NCBI GenBank assembly: GCA_020726505.1 | Contig: JAHLEZ010000030.1 | Coordinates: 62,001-126,000 of the forward strand | Direction: 5' to 3' | Source of the DNA: Leptodontidium sp. MPI-SDFR-AT-0119 | Taxonomy: Eukaryota > Ascomycota > Leotiomycetes > Helotiales > Leptodontidiaceae | DNA length: 64,000 nucleotides | Made by a program: the position numbers and the translations under genes | Notes under the pieces: model-generated | The model's database searches: none | Told to the model about the DNA's origin: nothing | What the model saw: only the letters and a program-made list of their open reading frames with translations | Shown here: piece by piece, positions 44,964 through 56,053 of the stretch | Layout of the letters: each line of letters starts with the position of its first letter | How positions within the stretch are numbered: position 1 is the first letter of the stretch

Positions 44964-45223
44964 CTTTAGGCGTATTGTCGTAGGAAGTTTTCAGAAAGCG
45001 TCGAATTTGGATGTCAATGAGGATGGAGATTGACCGCTCCTTAATTCGCGATCAGGGCAGGAACTGTATGTATATAGCAATCAGTCGTGTTTTTCCAGAC
45101 CGTGTTCAGAAATATCGACCTTGGAAGTTATAGTCTCACCCTAAATTCTCTTGCCCAGACGCCGCCCCTCTTCCTCCGTTTCGACAGCATAGGATACCGG
45201 TTTCGCCGCTTGTGGTAGGCATC
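44964..45223. other. Intergenic
   Basis: Spacer between convergent genes. No feature recognised. Confidence 0.4.
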
Positions 45224-45842
45224 TCATTGCATTGTGCGCCTTTCGGTGACGGTTTTCCGATCGTGCAAGTACTTGTATCGAAAATCGAGTAGCTCGTACT
45301 GCTCCTGCTCTGTCATTTGACTTCTCGATGCTCTTCCTCCAACCTTTTCCAGACCGAGTGGGGACCACGGAAACAACTTCTTCTTATGTGTGCGCGCCTT
45401 GAGATACTTGCGGACTTCGGGCGTGATACAACCGTGTGGACCACGAATTGTCAGGTGAGGAAGGTTACGATCTTCAAAAAGTGGTAGAATTGTGGCGTCT
45501 CGGCCAGGACCGTCTTCGAAAAAGGCTGCCAAAGTCCGCAGGTCGCAGAACTCGAGAGCTTCGCCAATACAGAGTTTGACTGGCGTAGTCTCTGCCTTTC
45601 GTGGAAGTTGAATAGGGGTGGTTAAGGTAGATCGAACGGAATGCCCTCGATACTGATGCCACTAGATGGTGTGCGGCATGGGTCTTAACACCACCGCCGA
45701 GCGGTGGTGGTCGAGCATCCGCGACGATATAACCCAAGATCTTCGAAGTGATCTCCTGCAGGTATGGTGGTCGTGTTGTTGTGGAATGTATGGAAGGTTG
45801 GGGGGGTAGAGTGGCCTGCCATGACGAAGGCTGGATGTTGGC
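45224..45842 (-). pseudogene. F-box-like gene with apparent +1 frameshift
   Basis: Minus strand. The upstream frame reads PYLQEITSKILGYIVADAR and AHHLVASVSRAFRSIYLNH, which resembles an F-box helix pair. It continues to PYSTSTKGRDYA. The downstream frame reads TTPVKLCIGEALEFCDLRTL, AAFFEDGPGRDATILPLF and a basic C-terminus ending at 45224. The two frames meet around the AAAGG run at 45595-45600 (TTT on the plus strand). One extra A there would explain the break, giving STSTKAETTPVKL. A 64-nt intron (GTATCG donor, GCAGAG acceptor) is an alternative but would remove the best part of the F-box-like region. No start codon was settled. Confidence 0.45.
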
Positions 45843-47379
45843 CTAGTATCAAGAATGGGGATGAATGGGGTCATGATGAATAGAGGTAGCAGAAAATTGA
45901 ATTCCACCTGTCGTTCGTAGGTTGTTGGCAGCCGTGAATGAGACAGGCAAGTCTGTATGTCGAATGTCGAAATTCACTGGTCGCCTCTGGGTAGAGGAGG
46001 GGGGATGTGGCTGGTGCTGTGTGGCTGGAGATGGCAGATTTGTCGACGATTTGAAGCTCTGCCGTTGATTGGACTTTTCAGCACCAAAGAGAAAACACCA
46101 GTGATATGATCAGCAACCATTCCGGGAACCAAGTCACTTCTAGAGTCATTCTTCACCAGAAGCTACGGGTTCCACAAACAGCGGCCAACCTACCCCGGAA
46201 CGGCCCCAAAAGGCAGCTGTGGTTTGGTCACGTGCTGGTGTGGTGACCATGCGAGCTGGAATTTTCGCATGCGGAGAATCTAATTTCACCTGGTTTAAGA
46301 GCAGCCTATTATGACTGCAGCATTGTTAAATTAGACGGCGGCTTCTTTGGAGTTCTGTAGAGCATATGTAATAATACTGTGAGTCATATGCATGGCGTTT
46401 AATGTGGATTTCACCCTAGGCGTCATTCACGGCCAGTTAAAAAGACGGAGCACAGAAATCGAAAACTAGGAGGGATCTATCGCTCCTGCCTATGGAGCCT
46501 CTGCCAACACGCTGCGATATGTAAGTTATAACTCTGCAAATATCTACCTTAAAATTTATATATCATATATCCTATACACTCCTCCGAATGTATTCTCTCT
46601 TTGCTATTGGGAGGCGGAGCGAGTCACCTCGCCCAGATTGCAGAGCCTCAAAAGTTAAAGCATGGGAAGAAAGATCGAGTAATCCTGGCATATAATAATA
46701 TTACGCCAAGTAGAACTGACCCACGTGGCACTGCCTTGCGTATGATCCGTCCCTTATTGAAAAAGCTTCCCAGACAGTTGCGTCTGCAGCTGGTCTATGA
46801 TGCAAAAGTAACGCCCGGCATGGATGCCAATGTGTGCCAGCTGGGCGCGCTCACTGCATGAATCAGCTGGTCCCGAACATCGCGGCCCGACCCATCTTCC
46901 CGTCCCTGCGGAAGTCCTTCCGTGAACTAACTTAGTGGGCGCCTGTTTTCCCTTCAAGAACGTTCAGAATGGTGGCCAATCAAGCAGCAATCAGAGGTAT
47001 TTGCAGATCAGGTTAGGCTCGGCTTTATTGAGCTGGGCTTTTTTCATTGACATCTGAATACATCGATCTCTTGACAGCGAACCTTTCCCTCACGTGATCA
47101 TGGCGATGACGAAAATAAAGCACTAATTAGCAGAAAATTCCCAAGTTCGCAATGTTAGACTTTAGTTAAGGATATGTCGAGATACAGTTGCAGGGCTGAA
47201 TTATCTTCCGTCTCCTCTTAATGCCTCGGACTACTGAAATTTGAATGTCCTATAAAGGCTACAATTAGAAGCCTAGACCCAAAAACGACCACCAATATTC
47301 ACTAACTTTTTCGCTCCTTTATTGACAATCATAATACCTTAAATCTTCAGTCTTGTTGAAATTTCAACACCGGCAAATC
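45843..47379. other. Intergenic, AT-rich
   Basis: About 1.5 kb with no convincing gene. An 86-codon frame at 46601..46861 (+) has a basic centre but no recognised motif. The stretch 46500-47350 is AT-rich. Confidence 0.5.
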
Positions 47380-48733
47380 CTATCGGCTTCCCCAGCCTGT
47401 CTGTAATCAGATTAGATTCTAGGCATCCTAATTAATAAGTTAGGATAGATCATACCTCGCTCAGAGTAAAAAGTGCCTGGGCCTTGATATAACTATGGAA
47501 GTAGGTAAAGAGAATAGACACTGGCATGAACAGAATGTCCCAAATATTGCGCTTATAAAGCCCGATTAATTTGATGTTTTTCGCAGCCAGCCACCAGAAG
47601 AAGAAAGCAACGCGTAAAGATATCTTTCCGCGATCTTCAAAGGATGAAGTACTGTTATAGCATAACCAAAAAAGCAAAGGATCGCGGATAATAGCAAAAT
47701 TTGTAAACATAGAGAGATGCAGAACAAAAGTGGACCAAGGTTGCTGCCTATATAGTAGTTAGGTTGCTGTGTTATTCCTGTAGAGTTTTGACTTACAGCC
47801 AAATGTGTCCTTCTACAAATAGGCTTTTGAAATTGCTTCTCCAATTACTTGTCGCCCACCTACGACACTGACGGCGATACTTAGGATTGTTCTCAAGGGT
47901 TGTCTCAACCTCGCATTCCAGGTTATACTGAACCCAGGTTTTCCATCTCTTTGCGACTAGCCAGCGTGTAATAAAGTTATCGTCGTCAGCCTTGAGAAGA
48001 TGTCCTCTCCATGTCTCTGTCGTGAATCCCAACAAGAAAACGTCATCTTGTAAGATCTCAGTTCGAAAAGCGCATGTCCTTCCAGACATGCATGACGTGC
48101 CTCCGTCAATGTAGTGCGTTGCCGATATTTCGAAGTTGCGCCGTTCGATGTACACAGCACCTAACCAATTATAACATCGTTCCATAATAGTCCCGGTTTT
48201 GAGACGTCGTACATGTTGAGATGTCCCGACTGCGCCCATTTTCTCATCCTCAAAGGGTGATAAAAGCCAAGGAAAGATGGTTCTCGGCCATGTAACATCA
48301 TCATCCGCCATAACCGTGATACGGGTCTTGACGAAAGGGACGGCTTTGCAGACTTGGAGGCGTTTGTTGGCAACCGGGATTTTGAGGACCTTAAGATTGC
48401 TTGCGCTCATTGATTTGGAAAACTTCCGAAGAGTTGCGTATTGGTGCGTCGTGGTGACGAGTAATATCTGGAACGGATTACAGGCTAACATGCTCTGTAT
48501 CGTCTGTCGAAGCTCGTCAACGTCGGTGGAGATAGTCGGTAGGATAACCGTGACATCTTTGCAGGAATAAGTCGAGCTTTTCGGGATGGGGATTGACTTA
48601 TATAGCCAGTGAGCGATGGTGTTGACGACGAGCCCCAAGTAGCGTGCAATACTTTGATGATATATCAGTACTTTTCAGCCCGAGACTTAGACGGCACTCA
48701 CAACAGGGTGATAAACCAACCGGTAGACCACAT
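47380..48733 (-). CDS. Family 2 glycosyltransferase (polysaccharide synthase-like)
   Basis: Exons 48733..48702, 48651..47797, 47747..47456 and 47400..47380, introns 49-55 nt; 399 residues. It begins with a membrane segment (WFITLFIARYLGLVVNTIAH). The GT2 catalytic domain has DVTVILPTISTDV, TVMADDDVTWP (the DxD region), DGGTSCMSGR, LKADDDNFITRW and QCRRW, the Q-x-x-R-W motif of processive synthases. Membrane helices follow (TFVLHLS, WWLAAKNIKLIG) and a short last exon ends TGWGSR. It resembles hyaluronan/Cps1-type synthases and would extend a polysaccharide from a UDP-sugar at the plasma membrane. It is somewhat short at the N-terminus for the family. Product unknown. Confidence 0.85.
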
Positions 48734-49079
48734 GATGAAGAAGTCGGTTAGAACTAGAGCAGAGGTAGGGCTTTCGTTTGAAGATTTTACTCGGGGGAGG
48801 AAGGCTCATATATATAATGGGATCAGAGACGCCAACACTCCTAAGTCACACGGGTCAACATTGCATCCACCGGCCTGCAGTCTCATAAAAGCAGAAACTT
48901 GATTGGGGATAGCATCACGCCTACATATGCACTCCTCACCAACGTGCGTTCCTCCCTGGCCGAAAGCATCACCAAACACAGGGGAAGAAAGAAACGAAAA
49001 GAGAACCGCGCATATTTGCAATCTGGCCGACTCTCCTGAGTCTATCTCAAACTTTGCACTCCTTTCCATCAGAATACAG
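48734..49079. other. Intergenic
   Basis: GT2 upstream region and the 3' end of the AAA gene. No feature recognised. Confidence 0.5.
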
Positions 49080-51715
49080 CTAAAAGAAAAGGCTATCGCT
49101 GGCATCTTTCCCATAAAACTCCCGGATAAACTTCTCACTCGCGGCCAAAGCCTTTTTCAGGTGTGGAAAACGGACATTGCTCCCCTCCTTAGTTGCAAAA
49201 GCGTGAGCAGTGGACACAATATTCTTGATCTAAGGAGTTTCAATCAGTAAAATGGAGCGCTGAGTATATGTACGGTAACATTACCTGCCGACCATTGAGC
49301 TCGCTGCTAATCAAGCGCTCAAATTCGTGACCTTTAATGTCTGCATCTCCGTAGGGAGTTGCTGCTCGAGGGAGAAATTGGCCCCAGATCTGACTCCTTG
49401 CATATTTACTCAAGTTATCATATCTCAGCATGAGATGAATCCGGCTAAGAATCGCTGGATCAAATTCAGACACGCGGTTTGTCGTGAGGAACATGACTCC
49501 CTCACAATATTCCAGTTTACGGAGGAACACTGAAACGAGGGCGTTGCGTTCCAGATTTTGGGGCGATCGCGCCTCCAAATACACATCTGCTTCGTCTAGA
49601 AGAAGAATTGCATTCCAGTGACTGGCGATCTGAAAAATGACAGAGAGTTGCTCTTCCAGCTGCGCTGCTTTGGTGCTCAATTCACCGGCAGAGATCTGAG
49701 AGAGAGTCAGCAAGGCTTCAACAAGATACAGTACAAGGTCTTCATACCGAGTAGAGCGGTAATTCGAGACGTTCAGATGCCGCTTCAGCTGTCAGAGTCT
49801 TTCCGAGTCCAGGGAGGCCACTTGATTTCACGTGAGCAGGTGGAGATAAGATGGGGAGTGAGGGTCATACTGCAAGAGTATATTGACACCACGCCCTTTC
49901 CCAGCAACGAAGTCATCAAATCAAAACCCGGGCACTTGACGAGTTTTAGTCTCTAGGAGTGCCATGACGGCCTCTTCTTGTTCGTTAGGAATCGTCAAGC
50001 AGTCAAAAGGCGTAGAAGACCATTGGATTTCCTTGATATCGGCGACAGCAAACTCCACTGTGCATTGAAGAATTAGTTTGACAATCACCAATAGAGAGGA
50101 AATATCTTTACCCCACAACTTGTCGTTGAAACTGAATCCTGGCACCGTGGGACAGCAAATGAGCAAATCATCGTCTGTCAGATCAGCAGGCTCCATGCCA
50201 TTAGTTCTCACCCATTCGGGAGGTGGCTCTCTTGAGACACGGATGAGGTCAAATAAGGGAATTGACCCCGCATCGGTGTCTTCGGTGATGCTTCGTCTGG
50301 AATAATTGGGGTTCATCTTCCTGAAGAAGGCTGCATCAATCATAATACGGCTGTCGACAGATATTTTCACTTGCTTCCCTTTGAACATGATGAAGGCTGT
50401 GCCCCGGCAGTGAAGGTGGTGCGTTCCCATCAAGCGAACGAACTCCCGTCCGCACCTGAAAAGATCGGCCTTAACGCGGTTGGCGTCTGAATGGTACTGA
50501 AGGGGAAACGCTTGAAGGGCGTTGATCCGCTTCACCCCACGGAACATGGGAATCTTCAGCTCGATCGAGGACTCTCCAAGGTCTGCACCATCGAAATCCA
50601 GATACCGGCACTCGATATTCCAATACTTCGACCCGGATTTTGTTTTCTTCTCCTCGCCGAAGTCATACTTGACACATCGCGGCCTCTGTGTACCAGAGCA
50701 AGTGGTGAATGCAAAGCTGTTTGGCTTGAAAAGGGCCCAGAGAAGGTCGTATGTGATCTCGCCACTCTGTAAAAGGGATTCGAGATGCCGCGTCGTAGTT
50801 TCATATGTTTGCTTGAGGTAGTCAACAAGCAGTCTGATGTGCTCGGAGCCCAGCTGGTCGAGCGGAGCGATCTCATTCCAGATTTGGCATGATTCGAGCT
50901 CAGGAAGATAGTGAAACAGAAGTTTTTGTTCGACCTGATCTCGGTTGAGTACCTGGTTTCATTGCGCTGGAGGGGTTGGCTTACAGAAAGTTTACCTTCC
51001 TTCAGACTAATCACTTGGACATCCTTCAATACGTCTCTCAAGACATCTCGCAGCCATTCTGATTTGATATCAACATGAAAAGTCGTCTCTTCTGTCTCTC
51101 GGTCTAGTAGTATCCTCGTCAGTAGTGCCCGTTCGTTTGGGGTTGATATACTGACCGACCCGTCCGCGGACAACAAATGCATATTGATCCAATTCGTCCA
51201 CTTTCGGTTCCGCCGATTCTCGGATGGTGTACTTGTGCGCCTTCGAGTCCCAACTGGATGAAAATTAACTTGTTAGCTGTGAATGGGACTTGCACACGGC
51301 TGGAGACATACACTTCATACACTGTCTTGAACTCCAGCCTCGATGCTGGAGCTACTACGTCCTCTTGCTGAGTGTCTTCGGAGGTAGTGGATTCAGAGTC
51401 TTCGGATTTCCCAGCGGAGTCCGTCGACTTTGCTCCAACGAGCTTCAGCAGGAGCTCCTCGAGATGCTCGAGTGTAAGAGGTCGTTCGGATGCTTGGAAG
51501 GCTGGGTTCTCAGGTGGTACGTAAGAGCAAGTGCGTTTCGAGGCAGGAGAGGAAGCCATCTGCATGGCCACGATGGCGCTCACTATCTCAATGAACTGTT
51601 GGGCGCTGCTCAAAGTGACAACATGCTCAGATGAATCAGTCGGGCTGCTAGGTGGTGCGCTTGGACGTGCCTGGGTCAACGAGGCCCCGGTGTGAACCAT
51701 CTCTGTTGGAGACAT
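49080..51715 (-). pseudogene. DUF7025-type AAA ATPase with one in-frame TGA
   Basis: Seven exons: 51715..51312, 51253..51156, 51091..50996, 50939..49871, 49820..49748, 49695..49285 and 49229..49080; introns 50-64 nt. The total is 2301 nt, exactly 767 codons, interrupted once by TGA at 49921..49923 (codon 539). The N-terminal half has the order seen in fungal DUF7025 proteins (VWDSKAHKYTIRESAEPKVD, VRGRVEETTFHVDIKSEWLR, LLFHYLPELESCQIWNEIAP, LLVDYLKQTYETTTRHLES). After the TGA come FDDFVAGKGRG, Walker A GLPGLGKT, Walker B ILLLDEAD, FLTTNRVSEFDPAILSR and a C-terminal lid. The TGA sits just before the ATPase domain, so an ATPase-less protein is expected unless it is read through. No splice site pair removes the TGA while keeping the flanking conserved residues. 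Confidence 0.8.
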
Positions 51716-51860
51716 TGTCAACGTGAGGGATGGTAGAAAGCTTTATGTACGAGATAGACAAGATATATACGGAGTAGTTTCAGAAATATGCTTGAAGAGC
51801 TTGATGCTGGAGAACACAGAAGGTGATGGTCGAAACTTCAGAGGGAATCTATGCCCTTAT
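51716..51860 (-). promoter_or_regulatory. Promoter of the AAA gene, duplicated at 52609-52745
   Basis: Words immediately upstream of both starts match in order: TCTCTGTTGGAG(A/C)CATTGT, ATGCTTGAAGA, and a TATA-like CCCTTATATAC / CCTTTATATGC about 140 bp from the start. So the AAA gene and the neighbouring mini-gene share a duplicated promoter. Confidence 0.6.
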
Positions 51861-52310
51861 ATACTCATTGGCCTTCGTATCATTGTCTGCAATGGAGGTC
51901 CATTCTTGCGCGGCCAAAGCGGGACAGTCGATTAAGGAAATTGTCTCTGTTGTCCCGCGGATGGACCGGCGGCCTATGCCTGCAGCATGATGCGTTAGCT
52001 GCTTGAAGACAAAGCTGGCTTCGCCGATTCACCCCTGGCAAGTCACTTGCGGATCAATTGATGATGCATACAGTACTCGATTAAGGCTAGATTGGAAAAG
52101 TAATATTTTGCATAGGCGTTCGCCGGGGCACGCCATTATTTTGATTCTCTCGAAAGTTGCATTACACCATGGATTTCCGTGCTCGAACTTTACTACATGT
52201 GGACGATTTGATACATTCAAAGCAAACCTGGAAAGACCCAAAAAGTAAGATCCTAAATTCAACAACTCAGCCCAGCCATCCGACGTTATTTCCTACACCT
52301 TTCGTCATAA
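51861..52310. other. Intergenic
   Basis: Spacer between the AAA promoter and the mini-gene. It shares CTGGCTTCGCCGATTCA (52014) with 53068 (CTAGCTTCGCCGATTCA), another sign of a tandem duplication of this 1-kb stretch. Confidence 0.5.
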
Positions 52311-52608
52311 TCACTTCCGCTCATCAACAACCGGCGTTGGCTTAAAGAGCTTCTCAAGGATTTCGCTGAGGAATTCGTTAGCAGTGTTTTATCAGCGCTC
52401 CGTTGGACACGTACTCCAAACTGGATGGGGTTGCTCGAAGAGTTTCCTCCATAGCCGGGTCTGTGAGATTACTTGATCGACCAGTGGTCTGCTGAAGATG
52501 ACCGGCAGTAGATGAGTCTGGGGACGGATTCTGGGCAGTGTCAGGTTTGTCGTCGACTTTGGGCGGCTCTGGCTGCTTCGGATTTGCAGTTGTCTCTGTT
52601 GGAGCCAT
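52311..52608 (-). CDS. 82-residue protein derived from the AAA gene 5' end
   Basis: Exons 52608..52415 and 52365..52311 with a 49-nt intron (TGCTAAC branch, CCTCAG acceptor). It starts MAPTETTANPKQPEPPKVDD, is Pro/Ser/Thr-rich and ends SSLDEILEKLFKPTPVVDER. The leader and start codon region match those of the AAA gene (MSPTEM), and the short helix resembles LTLEHLEELLLKLVGAK of that protein. It lacks all DUF7025 and ATPase sequence. It is either a relic of a partial duplication or a small separate product of the AAA N-terminus. Confidence 0.55.
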
Positions 52609-53839
52609 TGTCTACGTGGAGGATTGGTAGATAACTCTAATATATATGTAGAAGTGTGATGTTTGAGACGATGCTTGAAGAATTGGGAGAGATGAGGAAG
52701 CGAACGGTCAAACTTGTAAGGAATTCGCGCCTTTATATGCATTTTTATACTTAAAGTCCGTATATATCTTTCTACGAACAAACTACACATCGGCTTCTCA
52801 TTCAGCCGTCTCGTCTGACCGAAGATATTCTCTAGCTCCTATCAATGAGAATCAAGAGGTGAAGACTGGGGTCCTGCGTACAGCTTCATCGACTTCAATA
52901 TGTTGCTTGACCCCACGATTCCTGATTAAGATGCTAGTGCATCTAGTTGCTACTAGGAAGAAGAAACCGGCATTATGTCGACCAGGTTGGTGTTCCAAAA
53001 CAGATTAGGCTTGAAGATATCTTCTAGGGTTCATGCCGATGTGGAAAGTGTTGGCTACTTGAAAGGTCTGGCTAGCTTCGCCGATTCATCATGCAGCAGT
53101 GTGTGGGAAGCCAACATATTGATGTAGAGCCCTGATAACGGGGGCCGTGGAAATTATTGGAGAAGGGGCTTGTGGCGTATTGATTGTGCAATTCTCCCAA
53201 GATGGGACCACTCCGTATGGTCCCCAATCCTTGAGAAATCCCTATTGAGTTAAGGAAATGCTGCAGAGACATCGTGGGTCGTATGCAGGATTCGTCGATC
53301 GAATAAGATACGGCTGGAAGGGATATCGATGTGCACTACATTGCAGGAAAGATGTATGCCACCTTCTACCTAGTCATTGATTCCAAGTTAAAATGACATG
53401 CATGCCTCAGAGAAGCCAGAAGTGTGGTGTTTAATGGGGGCCGAGCCGAAGCGAGTTGGACTAGTGATGAGAGCCCCAAGTCGGAAACTAACCGCCGCCA
53501 TCGCTTCTCTTCTTGAGCTAAGGAGGAGATAATGTTTCTAAGAAAATGAAGTACGTGGTTTGCGAATGGAATAATGGCCTTTGACGTTCTAGTCTTGCGA
53601 AAGCTAGAGGTTCCTGCATGGACGGAGCGGCCAATCGCACAAAATACTTGGCGCCTTGCTGGAATTGGTTGGACAGCATGCGACAAAAATCCAGCTTGGT
53701 CTGACTAACCTCTGCTGTGACCCAATCTGCGGCCACCTTCTCGGTGGATCTCACCTGACTCCGGACGTGCCGTGGAGATGATCCCTGATTGGAGATCAGA
53801 GTCCTTGCCCCACCTGACGGAGCATTGCCGAACCTTGTC
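52609..53839. other. Intergenic including duplicated promoter
   Basis: 52609-52745 is the duplicated promoter described for the AAA gene. The remainder has no gene; minus-strand frames over 53366-54042 arise partly from the tandem repeat at 53840. Confidence 0.5.
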
Positions 53840-54030
53840 CGACCATATCTCCGCACCATTCTTGCGAACTTCCGCCATTCTTGCAAACCTCCACCATCCT
53901 GCGAACTTCCGCCACTCTTGCAAATCTCCACCATCCTGCGAACTTCCGCCATTCTTGAAACCTCCACCATCCTGCGAACTTCCGCCATTCTTGAAACCTC
54001 CACCATCTGCGAACTTCCATCATTCTTACG
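53840..54030. repeat. Tandem repeat just upstream of the gene at 54089
   Basis: About five units of 33-36 bp built on CCTGCGAACTTCCGCCATTC and TTGAAACCTCCACCAT. The core CTGCGAACTTCC recurs at 61530-61590 and 61905-61965 in front of another gene. The array ends about 60 bp before the ATG at 54089. Confidence 0.85.
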
Positions 54031-54088
54031 AACACCCATCACACCAGCAATCCTTCAATCACGCTTATCCACGTCGCAACGTTGAATT

Positions 54089-55683
54089 ATGGCAGCTGTG
54101 ATTCAGTTGGAGTCGCCATCGGATGCTAATAACAAGGTTTGCTATGGCGAGTCTATGAAACGATATCTGGAGGTTCTGCGACAAGCCATATGCGATGCAG
54201 AGAAACCCCAAAATCAACCACATTTCTTCCCTCCTATCGAGAGTCTCGAGAACGAAATTAGCTTGCAGCAACTTAGAGTACACTTCTACAATGCTCTGGA
54301 ATCGACCAAGAAGAACTGGCTTCCAAAGGGGAACATCGAGGATGTCATCCGAGCCTGCGTCAACGGACAGTGCGACAAATCCGACCATATCACAATCGAA
54401 TTTTATCGCTATGGAGACATCCATGCTGTCATCGCACTCTACTTGGCTACAAAGGGTGACAATAACTGGGTATTTGCACAGATAGAGGCGTTGCCAGAAG
54501 AATGGCGAAAAATCCTGATAGGGGAGGTCAAGAAGATTAGGATCAACGACCATGTGTCAACATGGATCCGTACTTGCATCAGATCTCCAAGTATGACCTC
54601 TTCTCTTTCCAGCATGGTTATTTTATTAATTAATTTAGTTCGTGATGATGAAGAAACACCATATCTAAATCGCCATGCTCCTGCCAAGGAAAAACCAGGA
54701 GCACGTCGCAAGAGACAACGATTTAGAAAAACATGGTGCTATGGCGCCTCTCAGTCCCCTCCACCGCCTATCCCCCATAATAGCCAAACGCTACCTCTTC
54801 CCGCAGCGAGCGCTCCGTCACTGTTGGAATCAATACCGTCCCACGGAAATGCGCCACTATATCAGACCGCACCTCACTTTTCACAAACGCTTGATATACC
54901 TCTACCGGTGAGACATGATCGGGATGGAAGCGGTCTTCAACAAACGAATATCAACATGAATCAGGAGACAGCCTCACTTACAATGCCTAAGTCTCACTCC
55001 CAGGACACTGGGCGGCAAGAAATACTGCATCGTCAGTCCTTGCAGCAGTGGCCCGGCTACAACTCGTCCCAAATCAATACACACATGCAGCCGCAATTGC
55101 CAGGGCTACAACAAATGGCACTTGCGGCACCATCCTTCAATCGCGGTACTTAAAAGTACTCCTTTGCATCCAGACAAAGGCTAATCAACGGCAGATCAAA
55201 CGCAGGATCGGGGTCATCGGCAAGACTTTACCACTGATCGTGGCTATGCCGGTACCATTGATAGCGAACAACGGCACCGGCCATTACATTACGAGGCCGT
55301 GCATCCATCCTCACTCCAATATAAGCAACAGAAACCGACAGCAGCGGATTCATTGTTGCCATACAAGGAAAACAGGGGTGAGGAGAAGCTTTGCATATAT
55401 ACAAGGAGGAACTGCTAATAATCTATCAACAGAAATGAAGTACATGTACACAAATGCACTAGCTAGCAACATATCGAAAATGCCCGAGCCATTCAGAACA
55501 GCCGTCCAGAATAGCCGGCTATGGAAATCGGAAAGAAGTCAAAATATGCAGACAACAGGGTGCTGGCCAAGTTTGTTCCCAAAGGATGATAGAGAGGATG
55601 TTTCCTTTACCATCTGGTGTGGTAACGAGGACGGAGAACACCTGACCAAATTCTTTGGGGGACAACTTGAAATCTCCTCCTAA
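54089..55683 (+). CDS. Orphan protein, Pro/Gln-rich middle
   Basis: Exons 54089..54590, 54639..55145, 55195..55377 and 55433..55683; introns 48, 49 and 55 nt; 480 residues with all phases consistent. Residues 1-165 form a compact region (YLEVLRQAICDAEK, LRVHFYNALESTKKNWLPKG, HAVIALYLATKGDNNWVFAQ). Then follow a basic patch (GARRKRQRFRKTW) and a long Pro/Gln/Ser/His-rich segment that suggests a nuclear or scaffolding protein. The C-terminal exon (VSFTIWCGNEDGEHLTKFF) looks folded. Not recognised. The first intron is a multiple of three, so retained transcripts stay in frame. Confidence 0.65.
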
Positions 55684-56053
55684 CGTACTGTGAAATATAC
55701 GCTGCCACCCCTGACGTGAACAGAATACCCAGCAGGCACATCATATTCCAGATATTCGGTTGTGGGAGTTCCGTTGGCATTGTCTATGTGCGTTGCGTAG
55801 TGGCCTGTTTGCTTATTGTAGATCGAAAGATAATAGCCCATGAAAGCTATCTTCCTTGCTCTTTGAGAATTTGGGGGGAAAGTATGAATCTGGATGTCCT
55901 TTTCTTCCCGTCCAGCAAGAGCTTCGTCGCCAATCTGAATAGGTACATACATGTTAGCTAATAAGTACATTAAAGGGAGCAAAATGGAAGTTCAAAATAT
56001 CTGACCTGAACCTGAACCTGAACCTGAACCTGGTCCGGAACCTTTTTTGGCAT
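55680..56053 (-). CDS. Small protein, 100 residues
   Basis: Exon 1 (56053..56006) codes MPKKVPDQ followed by four Val-Gln pairs from a GTTCAG hexanucleotide repeat. After a 71-nt intron exon 2 (55934..55680) codes DIQIHTFPPNSQRARKIAFM, GYYLSIYNKQTGHY and GYSVHVRGGSVYFTVR. The beta-rich, Gly/Tyr-rich pattern suggests a small beta-sandwich; no family is recognised. Its stop overlaps the stop of the convergent gene by 4 bp. Confidence 0.5.

Noticed and set aside
46601..46861. 86-codon ORF in the AT-rich gap
   Set aside because: Basic but featureless, without splice signals or a recognised motif.
53366..54101. ORFs across the tandem repeat at 53.9 kb
   Set aside because: Open because of the 33-36-bp repeat; both strands are open and neither has a family match.
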